A DNA stretch of 64,000 nucleotides from Paramecium tetraurelia (Eukaryota; Ciliophora; Oligohymenophorea; Peniculida; Parameciidae). Below, one piece after another: positions 35,662 to 47,887 of the stretch (within the stretch, counting starts at the first letter, position 1; each line of letters begins with the position of its first letter). The position numbers and the translations under genes were made by a program. The notes beneath the pieces are model-generated. The model was given only the letters and a program-made list of their open reading frames with translations. It made no database searches and was not told where the DNA came from. The stretch covers positions 248,001 through 312,000 of the forward strand of contig NW_001798989.1 of the NCBI RefSeq assembly GCF_000165425.1. The letters are read 5' to 3'.

Positions 35662-37113
35662 ATGATGAATCCTTATACTCTTCACTTCTTAGATAAATAA
35701 TTAGAAGAATAATATCAAGAGGCCAGAATAAGGTAAGTCTTAAGACGAATTTTTCAAATTGTGGTGCTCGGCACATTCCTTCTTCATGGCATGAAAATTA
35801 TTTATGATTTGGCTCTCGATAAACCAAATAAACCCTACATTAATATTGGATTTATTGTTTGGACAATTATTGCTTAGATCACTATCAAAATTAACAAGAA
35901 GTTAATAAAATTAGTCATAACTATCTCTAATATATCAACGCTAGTTTTACAAATGAATTTTGATACAAGTTATTCTCTGCCCCAAGATTATTATCAATTC
36001 GGATGCAATATAACTTAACTTTAATCTGTCCTTTATTTCTTAAGTGACTTTTTATATGCTTTTGTTTCTGTGATTTTTCACACAGTAGCCAGAATGGTGA
36101 TTACTTCATATTACACTTAAAGAGTTGATGTTTAGGATTATTGTTTCTCAATTTTATGCGTTGCATTTGTCGTATCTATACTCTACAAAAATGATATCAA
36201 TTCTAGAAAGCACTTTTTATTACGATTAAAAGAAGAACAGATTGACGACAAATTAATAAAATTAGTAAAATCACCATTTTTCTAATTTGATATTAAGTGT
36301 GATTTATAACAAATAAATTTGTAATAAGTTAAACACATAGAATAATTTGAGTTTGGGAGAGAAGACTTTTGCGATGGATGTAATTTCAGAAATCTACTTA
36401 GAGACATCTTCATTGATAAAAACACAACTTTGGAATAATAATTATTATAGAATCATGAACAAGAGCAAATTTACAAAGTCAAATATATTCACAATCATCA
36501 AAAAATGTCGATGGACATTTATTTTTGTAATTTAGGAATAGAATGCTCTAAGTATATTTTGATTTTGGAGAATATCAAAACCAATTAAACCATCAGAAAA
36601 CCATAAACTCATTCCGTTGAAGATGCTTGGAGTTAGATCAAAGCATAAATTAAAAGAATTTCTAAATAACATTTTAATTTAAGAATCTTTTATTTTGGTG
36701 TACTTTCTACTATTAAGATAAATGACACTCTGATAAATTACTTAAATTTAAAAAGATAATTTAAAAAATTTAGTTAGCTCCTCAAATGCCAAGGCTTTCT
36801 AGATATAAAAGGAGAGAACAAAATTATTGTCTAAACTTATGGAAATTAACTCAATATTTGGATCATCTAAGTTTTACTAATTATATAACAAATTACAATA
36901 AATAGAAAATAGAAATCTTTTATATTTTTAGAGATGCAAGATGATGTGATATTAATAAAATTCATATTGAAAGATCCTTCCTCTTTTATACTGAATTATT
37001 ATCGTAATTTTTTCATCAAATAGATATCCTCATAATTATTTTCTTATAACTTAAACTCCAAATTGGAACTTAATTTGATTAAAAATATTTAGCAAGCATT
37101 TGATATAATATGA
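35662..37113 (+). CDS. Membrane protein with histidine-kinase-like layout but no catalytic boxes, 483 aa
   Basis: An intronless frame of 484 codons. The N-terminal third has about six TM segments, very like the sensor part of the histidine kinase at 28448. A soluble part with a degraded PAS-like stretch (YIHNHQKMSMDIYFCN) and helices follows. Where an H-box (HExRTP) and N/G boxes would be expected I find none; the region NQLNIWIIQVLLIIQQITIN is a weak positional match to an N-box helix. It could be a kinase-dead sensor or an unrelated membrane protein. The open frame suggests selection. Confidence 0.6.
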
Positions 37114-37384
37114 AATTTATAATTTATCATTTAAATAATAATTCAATAATAATATTAAATTGGAGTTTTGAGTAAAAATGATATCTTATTTTCTTATATC
37201 GAAATTCATCAAAATTATCAAATTCTTTAAATAATTCTATCTCTTAAAACAATATCAATTTAGGGTTTCTCAATTGTTTACCTACAACTAAAGTTATTTT
37301 ATATGAAAAGGTTGTGTTTGTAAATTAAGAGCAATTTTCAATAATTAGATATATATATTATTTATCCTAATAATCGAATAATAT

Positions 37385-38911
37385 TCATTTTTATTAGAAA
37401 TTAACAGGATTGAAAGGTGGTTATAAACCTTGTGGAATACCTGTTGGAAAACCTAGCAAAGTTGTTCGAGGATCCTAATTAATATTAAATAATTAAACTA
37501 CTTTTGGCTGTTAAGGCTGTTAAGGCTGCAGATGCTGTTAATTTATTACTTTCAAAAGGTCTTAGTCGTCAATTTTGTAGAGTTCAAAGTATTCAATATC
37601 AAAATATTTTCCATTAGCTAAATAGGATTCAGAATTGCCGATCTTATATTCTTATCCTTTTAGGTCAAATGCTTCCCCTAAATTTGATGAGCATTTTAAA
37701 AAATCATTTGGAATTTGTAAATCTTATCCAAACGTCAGAGTTGGTGATTATATCTCATGTTCTGCCATTTTTAACTCAAATCCTTATTTAACAGGTAAAA
37801 ATATGCCTTTTGTTAGATTAAATAAGAGCGACTTGCCTTTTTGTTTCGCATTGTAATAAAATCCTATGTTCTAATAAAAATAATAATTGTTTTTACTTAA
37901 TCTGTAGAGGTTTTAATTAAAGCAATAATGACATTATTTTTTAAATCATCCTTAAATTGATAAAGATTATTTAGCAAGTTCAATTTTGAGGATTAAATTA
38001 GGGGTTTTAATTTATCAGTTAATAGATGCTACATTTTTTGTGGTTCATTGTTAAAATCTTTATCTTCTTTTATTTATTGGAAAACCTTAAATATGAAACC
38101 TTTATTTGCAATTTGAGTTTGATTAAAGGAATTAACTGTAATATAAGACTCTTATAATTCAGTCAAGGATCTTTCAATCATCTATTAATAAGAGTCCCAA
38201 ATATTTAAATTAATACTTAAGTTATTAATAATATTTACTAAAAGGGTTGACTTTTCCTCAAGTTATCTACTTTTTGTACAATTTTATCATCTTTGAATTC
38301 ATCATTTTTTTAAGTCACAACTACTTTCTTGACAAATGCTGCAAGTGATTATTTTAAATTTTTTTTAGATTATTCATCATTGCTTTAGTATGTTGATAAA
38401 CAATTTTTAAAATTGTCATACTCAGCTTTTATTTTTTATTCTGGATCAATAAATGTCACTACTTTTTCCTTATAATGCTTTTAGTGCAATTCAAGTTTCT
38501 TTTTCAACTCTTCTTTAATTTAATCACATTTATAGATAATTATTTCTTTAAGTTTTTCTACCATCTTTGTTTATTTAATAATCTATAAATACTTCATCTA
38601 TATCGTCTGCCTTAATATTGAAACCCTATTCCTTTATGTATTTACAATAGTAATTAAGATTAGAGCAATAATCATTCTTAAAATTTTCATATACATTCTT
38701 CCAATCATTGAAAGTCTAATAATATTAATAATAAAGTTACATCATGGATTTTAAAATAACTTATCTTATCTTTGATTTCATTTAAATATTTTTTCGATGC
38801 AAAAATTGGATCCTTATTAGGAACCATTACAACATATTTTGCTTTCTTTTTTTTATGCTATTCACACCAAATCGTTTATGGCACAGGCTGAACTTTATCT
38901 AATTAGTCCAT
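37385..38911 (-). CDS. Coiled-coil protein with N-terminal Cys/His motif, 474 aa
   Basis: Start ATG 38909-38911, stop TGA 37385-37387. Four introns (25, 28, 23 and 26 nt; the second and third end AAG) give exactly 475 codons. The N-terminus carries IWCEQHKKKKAKYVVMVPN, shared with the gene at 41263. Helical, K/E/Q-rich regions follow, then a beta-like C-terminal region and a Gln/Pro tail (QPQQPQQPKVV). The plus-strand frame over the 3' half looks like a Cys-rich protein but is the antisense of this tail. Family unknown; B-box-like architecture is possible. Confidence 0.68.
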
Positions 38912-39309
38912 TTTAATAGAATTTGAATTTAATTTATTTAATGTATATTTTCCTGATTAAAATAAAATAAGAAGCTCATTAATAGAATTACAACTAACTA
39001 GACTTAGATTTAATCTAAATACGGAATCTCAATGTTTAGTAATTACAATAAAGTCGAGCATGAAAGTGTAGACTATCATAATTGATATAATAAGGAAATG
39101 AAAGAGTTGATTTTTAAATTATAAAAGACATTAATTTCATATTCTGAATGATCTATTATTCACAAAGCTTTATAACTAAAAATAATGATTAAAATTTCCA
39201 TGTACAAATTTGTACTTATTGATTAAAAATGAGACTGAGTATAGATTATTCTGATTTTATTAAGGGTCAACCCTTGATATTAATATTATTTATCTTATAA
39301 TTATTATTA
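38912..39309. promoter_or_regulatory. Divergent intergenic region (398 bp)
   Basis: Lies between two genes transcribed away from each other, so it should carry both promoters. No gene, RNA or clear repeat is seen. Confidence 0.4.
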
Positions 39310-41075
39310 ATGACTGAGAAATTGTAATTGCCTCTTTAATAACTTTATGATCCTATCATGATAATGTTTAAATAGATTGAGGGTTATGAACAACTTTTTT
39401 AAGAGTTAGAAGCAAGATAAAAGGAATCTAGGAAAAATAAATTTGTCATCGAAAAGTTGATAGCTATGCAAGATAAAAAATAAGTATCTGTATAGAATTT
39501 ATTCAGTAATTAGAAAAAGAGAAGGTGGAATTCGATTCATTATACTAGAAATCTCATTTGACGAGAGAATAACATAAGCATTTAATTAGTCAAGATATTG
39601 AAGTTGATCAAGAGTTTTACTAAATTTATAAAATCCTAGATGAATAAGAAACCCTAGCAAAAGAGCTTGTCAATTATGATGATCCATAAGGACAGGGACC
39701 ATCACCATTGAGAGGATCTTTAATTGAGAATATTGACATCATTAGATCAGCTGCATTAAGTAAAATAATAGCACATCTAAAGAAACATTATGAAATGATT
39801 ACTATTGAAGAGTTAAAAGAAATTAACGAGCTATTTTACAATAAAGTGAATGAATAAATCGTTTTTGTATTGAGGTATAAATTCAGCAATCATCTCATAC
39901 CTCTGTTAGCAGGCATCAATTCAACCGATGAATCATCAATAAAGAACTTTTTCAAAACACTCGACTATGAAATACAGTAAAAATAATTGCTTAAACAAGA
40001 TAATCCTTTAAACATACAGAGCAAATCTTTGAAAAGGGTGCTGCTACAATCTTTCCCTAAATAATCGATAATATATGTTCTGATTACGCTTAATAGTTGG
40101 ATGCAACTTTGAAATTTGTCGAAAGCTATTTTTTAAGTAATAAATCAAACAATATGGTTAGTTTATGAGGTAAACATACAAATCTAATAAATCATCAATT
40201 TCTTGAAATCTACAAATGCTCAAATGCAATGTATTAATGGATTAGTTAAATTGCAATAACTTTGTTCTCAATTAAAAACCAAAAGTGTTCAAATTATGTC
40301 CCATAACTTATAAGTCATTAGGTTTAATATCGCATAATTCTCATCTTATTAGCCTCTAAAAGATTAATTAGAATAATTGTATGATTTTTTAAAGAAAAGC
40401 AATTCAGAAGAAAGACAAGAAATATTATCAAATCTTTGGTAACCATTTTAATAGCTGATTCAGATGAAATTAAATCAGAATAGTTATAATAGATCATCAA
40501 AGATATTTTCAATTAATGCCTTATAAATTTATATAAGTCAACTTCAAGGGATGAAAATTCAAGAAATTTAAGAGACTATTGATAACTACATTAAAGAATG
40601 CCAATAACTTTTGGTTGATTTAATTTAAAAATTAAAGACAGAAAATGTTTCAGAAAGTGCTTAGAAATTTAAAGTTCAATAGAGAGAGAAGAATAATTAA
40701 TTGTCAAAGGATTAGTTTAAAAAGTTCTTGAGATAGATAGTGTAATTAGATGAAAATGGGTTTAGGAATGACTTATTTTATGAAATTGATTTGATTATCA
40801 ATGAGCAAATTAAGTCATAGATATAACTGGATATTGCTGAAAGTATTAAATTAATATAGTTTTTTAAATTAGCCTTTACAAAAGAGTACTATGAACCATT
40901 ATATGAGAACCTCTTGAAATATTTAAATAATCAATAGAGCGAGTTTACGACTGAGGTCATTTAGCAACTATGTTCATAATATTCAGTCACCACCAAGGAT
41001 ATATATAAAATACCAGCTTATATAAGAGATCCTGTTTCTTATAAATTGAATATAATGAATTTTTAGAGTTTATGA
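39310..41075 (+). CDS. Large alpha-helical protein, 564 aa, unidentified
   Basis: ATG 39310 to TGA 41073-41075 with introns 39484-39506 (23, ends CAG), 39977-39999 (23, ends AAG) and 40137-40161 (25) gives exactly 565 codons. The protein is almost entirely helical and soluble, with an N-terminal coiled coil (EGYEQLFQELEARQKESR) and later helices such as ERQEILSNLWQPFQQLIQM. This layout is seen in vesicle-tethering subunits (COG, exocyst), but I find no specific signature and do not assign one. Confidence 0.68.
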
Positions 41076-41262
41076 TGTATTAAGCATATAAAATGTGACA
41101 ATTTTAGTAATTTACAAATGGATTGATAATCTCGATTCTTGCCTTAATCTTTGATTGTTATAAGGATGGGAATAGACGTATGGGGAAATAGCGGGAATAA
41201 ATAATGTTTATTCTACTGAATAATATTTATTAGTGTTTTCAATTAATTTTAATCGTTAACAG

Positions 41263-42281
41263 ATGAATAAAGAAAATGAGGGATTTAATTTACCTGAACC
41301 AATTTGCAAAGCTCATCAAAATAAGAAGGTATCAATAGCTTAAAAAGTAGGCAAAATATAAAATTGTTGGTGTTCCATACCCTAAACCAAAGTTTAACTT
41401 GACTGATTTAGTTTGTTCCAAATGTGCCATTGCTCTAGTTAGTTAGGGTTACAAAGTAAATTTATAGTCGATTATAGGTTGATGACATTGAGTCAGATTA
41501 GACATAAGTTAGATAGGAATAAATACAACAGTTTCTGGAAACTATTTCATAAACATTTTTAACAATAGATCAAAGTGAGCAAAGTCTTTTAGAGAAAAGA
41601 GAGGATTTGATTCGATTTTGCGAGAAATAGAAAGATAAAGTAAGAGAGCATTATCATATCATGACAACCACCTTGGATCACAAACTTAAAGAATAAATTG
41701 ACTACTTGAATGAATTGTAAGGAAGAGCATTAACAATGTTTGAATAAAAGTAATCTGAAATCAAGGAGAGTCACAATGAATTACTTTAGATGTATAGTGA
41801 CATCGAAGTCAACCTTGATAATATAATTCTACAAATTGAATTGCTCCCTTACAAATAGATTATGGGTCAATACAATAAGAGAGTCTAAGATATCTAATAA
41901 TGTCTTGGTAAAATGGAGACTTAGAATGTCTATTTGGGACGGGTCTATAAAAAGGCAACAGATTAAAAAATACTGGGAGGCCTATTTGAAGATAGTGAGT
42001 TGGAGATAAAAATAGTTTAAACATCTCTGCTGAAAACAGAATAATAATAGGGTTAATCTGTATCAAGACTTATGTCCCCTTAATCCACTCAAGTGACAAC
42101 GCCAACAAATCAAACTCCTGACAAACAAAGATCGAATAGTTAGCCTAGTAAATTCTTAGAGATTTTGAATAAGGTTAATGAGAACTAACTTAAAACTAAT
42201 AATTTCTACACATAGTTGTTGAGAAGAGACTCTTCATTTGATCTGAGTGAAAAATATTGTTCACCTTCATTCAAAAAGTGA
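41263..42281 (+). CDS. B-box-like coiled-coil protein, 324 aa
   Basis: Two 22-nt introns give exactly 325 codons. The N-terminus has PICKAHQNKKAKYKIVG (C-x2-H) followed by DLVCSKCAIALV (C-x2-C), a plausible zinc-binding B-box-like pair. A long coiled coil (about residues 85-210) and a Ser/Thr/Gln-rich tail follow. The first block matches that of the gene at 37385-38911, so the two are probably related. Function unknown; TRIM-like N-termini in ciliates are often linked to cytoskeleton, but that is inference. Confidence 0.7.
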
Positions 42282-42435
42282 GCTTTTATAACTATATATA
42301 AAAATTTTCATTTACTTGTATTATATCAATTTAAATTATAAAATCTATATGATTTATTTAATATTTTTATAGGGTAATGATTTGATTAAATTAAATATTG
42401 AAAACTATCCAAAAAAAAAATAAATTAAATTTATT

Positions 42436-44869
42436 TCATTTGTAACATCTTCTTTGACTTTAGTTTTTCCAATGAGGTGATAATGGGGACCTATCATTTA
42501 TTGATTCATCATTTTCAATCCAATTATTAGAATTGTATGGTTTTGGATCAATTAGTTTAGGAACGATTTCTAAATTTTTTTTTATAACTAGAATTGCTCC
42601 TTTATTTTTATGTTTGCCACATTCATCAATAGTACTATTTACAGTTAATAATTGACCACCTAAATAAGAAGATCAAAATACCTGCGAATCTTTCGAATCC
42701 ATCCATAACACATTCATGAGAACGAATTATAAGATTGAGTTGATTTACTAAAAGAAACTGGATGACTCTATCAGGACCGAATTTTACAAGATTCGAATTG
42801 CCATTCGGATCTCTGGTTAAGTTTGGCTATATTCCAAAATCAGCATCAGAATCTGTAGGATCAGACCATAAAATATCAATAACAATTTATTCTTCATAAT
42901 TTGTGACTTCATGTACGATTTCAAGAGGCCTCTTTATATTTTCAATCTATGTCGCATAAGCTAAAAAACCACCAATACCACCATGTACACAGAATGCTTT
43001 ACCTTCAACAATTGCAGCCAATGGTAGCCATTCAAATAATCTATTAACTCTTGCAAATACAGAATCATCAGCATTTGGATCTTCATTTAATCTCATAGCA
43101 CACTCTTCTGAGAATCCAAATTAATTATTAATCTATTTATCTTCATGATTCCCTCTAATTAAATGGATCGAATCTGGATATCTAACTTTCAAAGCCAATA
43201 GTAAGCAAATGGTTTCCAGCGAATGGCTACCTCGATCAACAAAATTTCCTAAAAACATATAGTCAAATGCTTCAATATCGCCATCCTTACCATCTAAAAA
43301 TGGAGACCCCCATAAATCAAAGAACCTCATTAAATCTGAATATTGTCCATAAATGTCCCCAAAAATTTTAATAGGAGCATTGCACCTTAGGAGAATAGGT
43401 TGTTCTTTTATAATTGCTTCAGCTTAATCACAGAGCAAAATAATATCTTACGCTTTAAATAAAAATTTAGTGTTTTCTTGAAGGTTTAAAATGGTTTTTG
43501 GTTATAGCAGTTTATTAAGGAATAGATCAGCAATATTTTTAAGTTGAACAATTTAAGGAGGCATCGGTTTTTTATTCTAAGATTTTGATTAATTGTGTTC
43601 TTCTGCCACAATTGCTTAATTACTGAATTTAAAAGAAGGTTCAACTTGATTTTTAATATAAGGCTTCTGAGTAATAATTTAACAATTTTGTGTTCTACAA
43701 GAAGCAGTTGAACGAGGACTAGTTTAAGATGAAAGAATACTTTTTTAATGCATATTAGGCTAGCTTATTGCTTAAAGGTTTGCTTGGCAATAATAAGTTG
43801 TTTAAATTGATTAGAGAAATGGCACCAGTAGGGATATCAGGAGAGCTTAATCCGAATCCACCATAGATAAATATATTCGTTTCAACTATCCAAGAAGAAT
43901 GTTTGAATCTCTAAATACTTTTAAATTTAGACCATTCCTAAGTTTAAGTGTCAAAAACATTTATTGTGAGCATCTCATTTAAATTCCCAGTCTTGCCTCC
44001 AATTATAAATAGCATGCTATAGAAAAACAAACTAGTATGTTAATATCTACCTTTTGGTTACTCTTTATCAGGCTTATATATAATTCTCATCCAATCCCAT
44101 CTTCCATCTCTATGCCTTTTCAATGCCCATGTATCATTCAATGCTTGCTAATCCTTTGAACGGCCTCCAAAGATTATAAGTGTTTCATTTGCAACATCAT
44201 TTGTACAAACACTGGCGGAATGATAAACTCTAGCCATTGGTTATTCAGATTAGCATTCTATTTTCACCCAAACAAAAGGATTCTTTTCAACATTAATACA
44301 CCCTAATGTCTAAATCATGCATTCATACAGCAATCATTAATTGGTTCCTGCCCTGTACTTCCTCCAAATATAATCAAAAATGGTTTAGAATATGTTAGTG
44401 TATGTCCATACCTCCTTCCTGGAGTTATTCCAACTACTGATACTACACTCCATTCTCCAATATCATCTGCTGATCTTAAATCTAACAAGTATAAATCATC
44501 TGATGCCAAACTACCACCTAACATTATTTTTCAACACTTTTACCTCCTGTCTCTCCTCCGTAAATTACTATTTAATTTATCTCAATACACACTGCTGCAT
44601 GTGCTGCTCTTGGCTTAGGCACAGTTCCCTACACTAAAATTTTATATTTCATCACCTTTAACACTATTCCATTATTTTGTCAGAATGTCTAATGAGAATA
44701 TGTCTTCTGCAAATCTGTATATCCCAGTACTGTTTGTAGTATCTTATATTTAACACTCCTTGCCACCAAATAATATTGCTTTTCCTTTCTCAATATATGT
44801 CATTGTGTGTCCAAACCTCTCTGATGGCAATTATCCATACACTTTGACCTTTTAAAAACTATCCGTCAT
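42436..44869 (-). CDS. Kelch-PPP protein phosphatase (PPKL/BSU1 type) with altered active site, 771 aa
   Basis: PPKL proteins, found in plants and alveolates, join an N-terminal Kelch propeller to a PP1-like domain. Kelch repeats carry GxxGG-type blocks ([40 protein letters not shown]). The phosphatase part contains [37 protein letters not shown] and [15 protein letters not shown]. Two metal-site motifs differ from PPP consensus: GDIHGQ is GDIYGQ (Tyr codon 43349-43351) and GDYVDRG is GNFVDRG (Asn codon 43244-43246). Five introns (22, 26, 26, 22 and 22 nt; the first starts GTG) give exactly 772 codons. The frame is intact, so it is expressed-type but perhaps inactive. Confidence 0.9.
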
Positions 44870-46295
44870 ATTTATTATTTTTAAATAAAAAATAAGGTCT
44901 GTAAATATTAATTAATCTTTTCTCTATTTCCTTCAATTACCAATTCTTAAATCATTTAATTTCTTGAATTCTTTTAATTTTATTTCTAAAAATCAATAAA
45001 TTCTACTTTCGAAGCACATTCTTTTTGTTCCTTAATTGGTCACCACTTTATTTGGGAATATTAAAATGACTAATTATTCTAGTTGAAATAATCAATATAA
45101 AAGAAAAAATTTTATAAATTATAATTATCTAGTATTATTAGCGCATCAATTTTCTATATACTTGTGGAAGAATGGATTCTAGCTTCTTAATTAAAAAATT
45201 AGGAACTAATCTCCACCAAACAAGAAGTAATGATAGAATAGAACATAGAAGACATTAAATTTATATATATATATTATAAATCGATAAATAATATCGATCT
45301 AAAATCCTAAATTAAACTTAAATGGATCCTGATCTGTTCTCATGTTTTTACTGCCATTTGAACATTAAATCTCGAGTATCCACCTCAATCAATTTATCAG
45401 TTTTTATTAATTAAATATAAGTAGAAGCTAAATTCATTCAGATTTTAAAAGAAATTCCAACATCGATCCTGGAGCCTACGAGATGTCGCTAGAAGGAGGG
45501 CTGAATTTTGATAATAAATACTCGTTAGTATTCACCCATGAGTCTAAACAGTCTTCCTTAATAATTTATATTACTTAGATAATGCGTGGGTGAGGCTTTC
45601 TAATCTTATGATTAATCATTTACCTTATCTTTTTTTGCTATTTCATATTGCTAATTTAAAATTTTATTTTTAATAATGAATTTGTTAGAATTTACATTGA
45701 TATGAACACAGAATATTTATTCTCATCTTAATTTTAAGAATAAATTAATTACAAGCTTAAACTAGATATATATAGTTTTCAACTATTTAATAAGAGAAAG
45801 AGAAGATATAGTAAGAATTGATTTTAGAAATATAACTTATACTTTTTTTGCTTTTTAGTAAGTAGAAATCCTCCTTATGTTAATACTTAAATAATTCATG
45901 GTATTACTATATTCTATTGATTGCATATTATATAATATCTCATTTTAAATTTATGTGATAAGTCTTGTTTGTTTAAGCATAGTGTAAAATTAATAAACTG
46001 CACAAATTGCCGATTAATTGAAATCCTCTTATAAATTGTCATTTTCATAGGTTTTTATAATTTTACTATCTGATTTAGGGATAAAAACACCTATAACCTC
46101 ATTCCTGTTATTATTCTGCTGGCAAATATTAAGTATTTTTTCATCTCATTTTTGAATCTTAAATCAGTATTCTTTCTGTTAGAATAGTTCTTTATAAATC
46201 AACGTCGTTAGTTTTACTATATTTCGATATTCAGATAAAATGAAAATTACTGTTGCATGAGATTTATAAATATATTATTTAAAATTCAAAATTAA
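44870..46295. other. 1.4-kb region with at most a gene fragment
   Basis: Unusually long for this compact genome. A plus-strand frame from ATG at about 45323 (MDPDLFSCFYCHLNIKSR) and another, one frame away (~45430-45590, NSNIDPGAYEMSLEGGLNFD), look protein-like, but I find no intron that joins them. They may be a decayed gene. The rest is plain AT-rich sequence. Promoters for the genes on both sides must lie here. Confidence 0.3.
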
Positions 46296-46616
46296 ATGGG
46301 ATGCTGTTCTTCATCTAAATCTACAATTAAAAATGTTAAAAAACCTATTTTCAAATAGGATAGTTTATAATCTGAAAATAGTTCAATATTTATTGAATCT
46401 CAAGAAAAAAATAAGGAACAATCATAAGAACAAGAAACTTGTGCAAAACCAAGTTTAAATAAGAAGAAAACCAATTAATTAATATGTTTTTAAGTTTAAT
46501 AAGACAATATTCAAAATAAGGATAATCTTAATGCAGTAGATGATGAATTTTTTGAATCAAAAAATTAAAGCAATATCTATAAAATAGAAAAAAGAAATTC
46601 TGACTCTGATTATTGA
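46296..46616 (+). CDS. Small N-terminally lipidated-type protein, 106 aa
   Basis: The frame begins MGCCSSSKS, a combined N-myristoylation (Gly2) and palmitoylation (Cys3-Cys4) signal as in small membrane-tethered signalling proteins. The rest is polar, rich in Q/E/K/N/S, without a recognised domain. Intronless, 107 codons, TGA 46614-46616. The following ORF begins 22 bp later in another frame; they could once have been one gene. Confidence 0.5.
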
Positions 46617-46637
46617 TATATAATTTGTAATCTTTAT

Positions 46638-47783
46638 ATGAATTCAACCCAAATAAATTTAACGAGGTTTTCATATTTCAAATTTAATTTTAATTAACTC
46701 TCATTTAAGTAACAACATCTAATTCAATACTATATCTAAATATTTAATACAAACGAAAATGCCTTGGTTTCCTTTTAGATTATTTACTTTGACAAATATC
46801 GTGATGATGAATATGAATTCCTACAAATCATTTTGCCACTTGGATCATATAAGAGAGTTTAAGAATTTGGAAAAATTATGACATTTAAACCTCATGTTTT
46901 AAAGCCGAGAATATTGAATTTATATTTTATTGATTCGATATTTATCTTATACAAAAATAGTTTGAATACAATATAAAAATAAGGAAGGATAAATCCTCAT
47001 CAAAGGTTAAGTTCATTGAAGCAGTGATGATTAAATATTCATTTAGATTTAACCTACAATGATGAACTTCACATTAATGAACAAAATTGGCCATAAGGTG
47101 AAACTCTTTCCGTTAAAATAAAGCCTATTATTTATAAGCAAAAAGTTCCTCAAAATTTTTTGATCCAAACGCAACGAATAACTAGTAGCTTAATTTATAT
47201 TAATAATTTTTTTAAATAAGATTCAAATCATAGAAAATCTTTTCAATAATTATATTTTCTCCTAACATGACTAGACTTTAATTAAATAAAGAACCTCTCA
47301 ATCTAAAATAGATTTATAAACCTAAACACTGTATGGAAAAGCTATAGAAAATTTAAAACCTTGGGAGGCAAAAATTATTTAAACTAATAGATTTGTTTAT
47401 ATTTCCTTTCAGTTATAAAAGATATTTAATTTTTCTTTTACCTTTTATTGCCAATTCTAAAGTAAGCTAAATTAACTTGAATTCACCTTAACACACTCAA
47501 AGATAGTAAGGTTTCTGATTAACACAGTACAGAGAGTATCTTATTTTTTGGCATCTATGTAACTATTGTGATAAAATATCAAGCAATGTCAAAAACTATG
47601 TTGTCAGAATTGGTTTATGCTTTGGTGAAAGAATGCAATGAAATTGGGAATAATAAAATTGTTGCTCCTTTTTGGCTCTTTAATTAAGATATTTAGATGA
47701 TTAAGACTTTTATATCTATTATATAGTTAATATAATTTTAGTAAAAGAATATATTTAAATTTAGAAAATTTAAACCAAATTGA
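46638..47783 (+). pseudogene. Broken gene: tandem TGATGA and a later frame change
   Basis: Frame from ATG 46638 reads as protein (ENALVSFQIIYFDKYRDDEY ...) to a double stop TGATGA at 47025-47030. The same frame stays protein-like beyond it (LNIHLDLTYNDELHINEQN) to a TGA near 47275. A second frame, one base out, overlaps from about 47180 and reads convincingly (ENLKPWEAKIIQTNRFVYI ... LTLKDSKVSDQH) to TGA 47781-47783. The composition is even across all pieces. No GTA...AG intron of suitable length heals either break. Family unknown; a beta-rich, C2-like middle is only an impression. Confidence 0.4.
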
Positions 47784-47887
47784 AATATAACAAAATTTAA
47801 TAAATATATTGATTTACAAATTCTATACAACACAGTCTAAAATGAATTGAGATATATATGATATGGTTTTGTAAATTAATTATCATG

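Noticed and set aside
37400-37860. Plus-strand frame resembling a Cys-rich protein (repeated C-Q-G units)
   Set aside because: It is the antisense of a Gln/Pro-rich tail on the minus strand, whose gene sums exactly to 475 codons with four introns.
44392-44637. 81-residue plus-strand frame
   Set aside because: Antisense to the Kelch repeats of PPKL.
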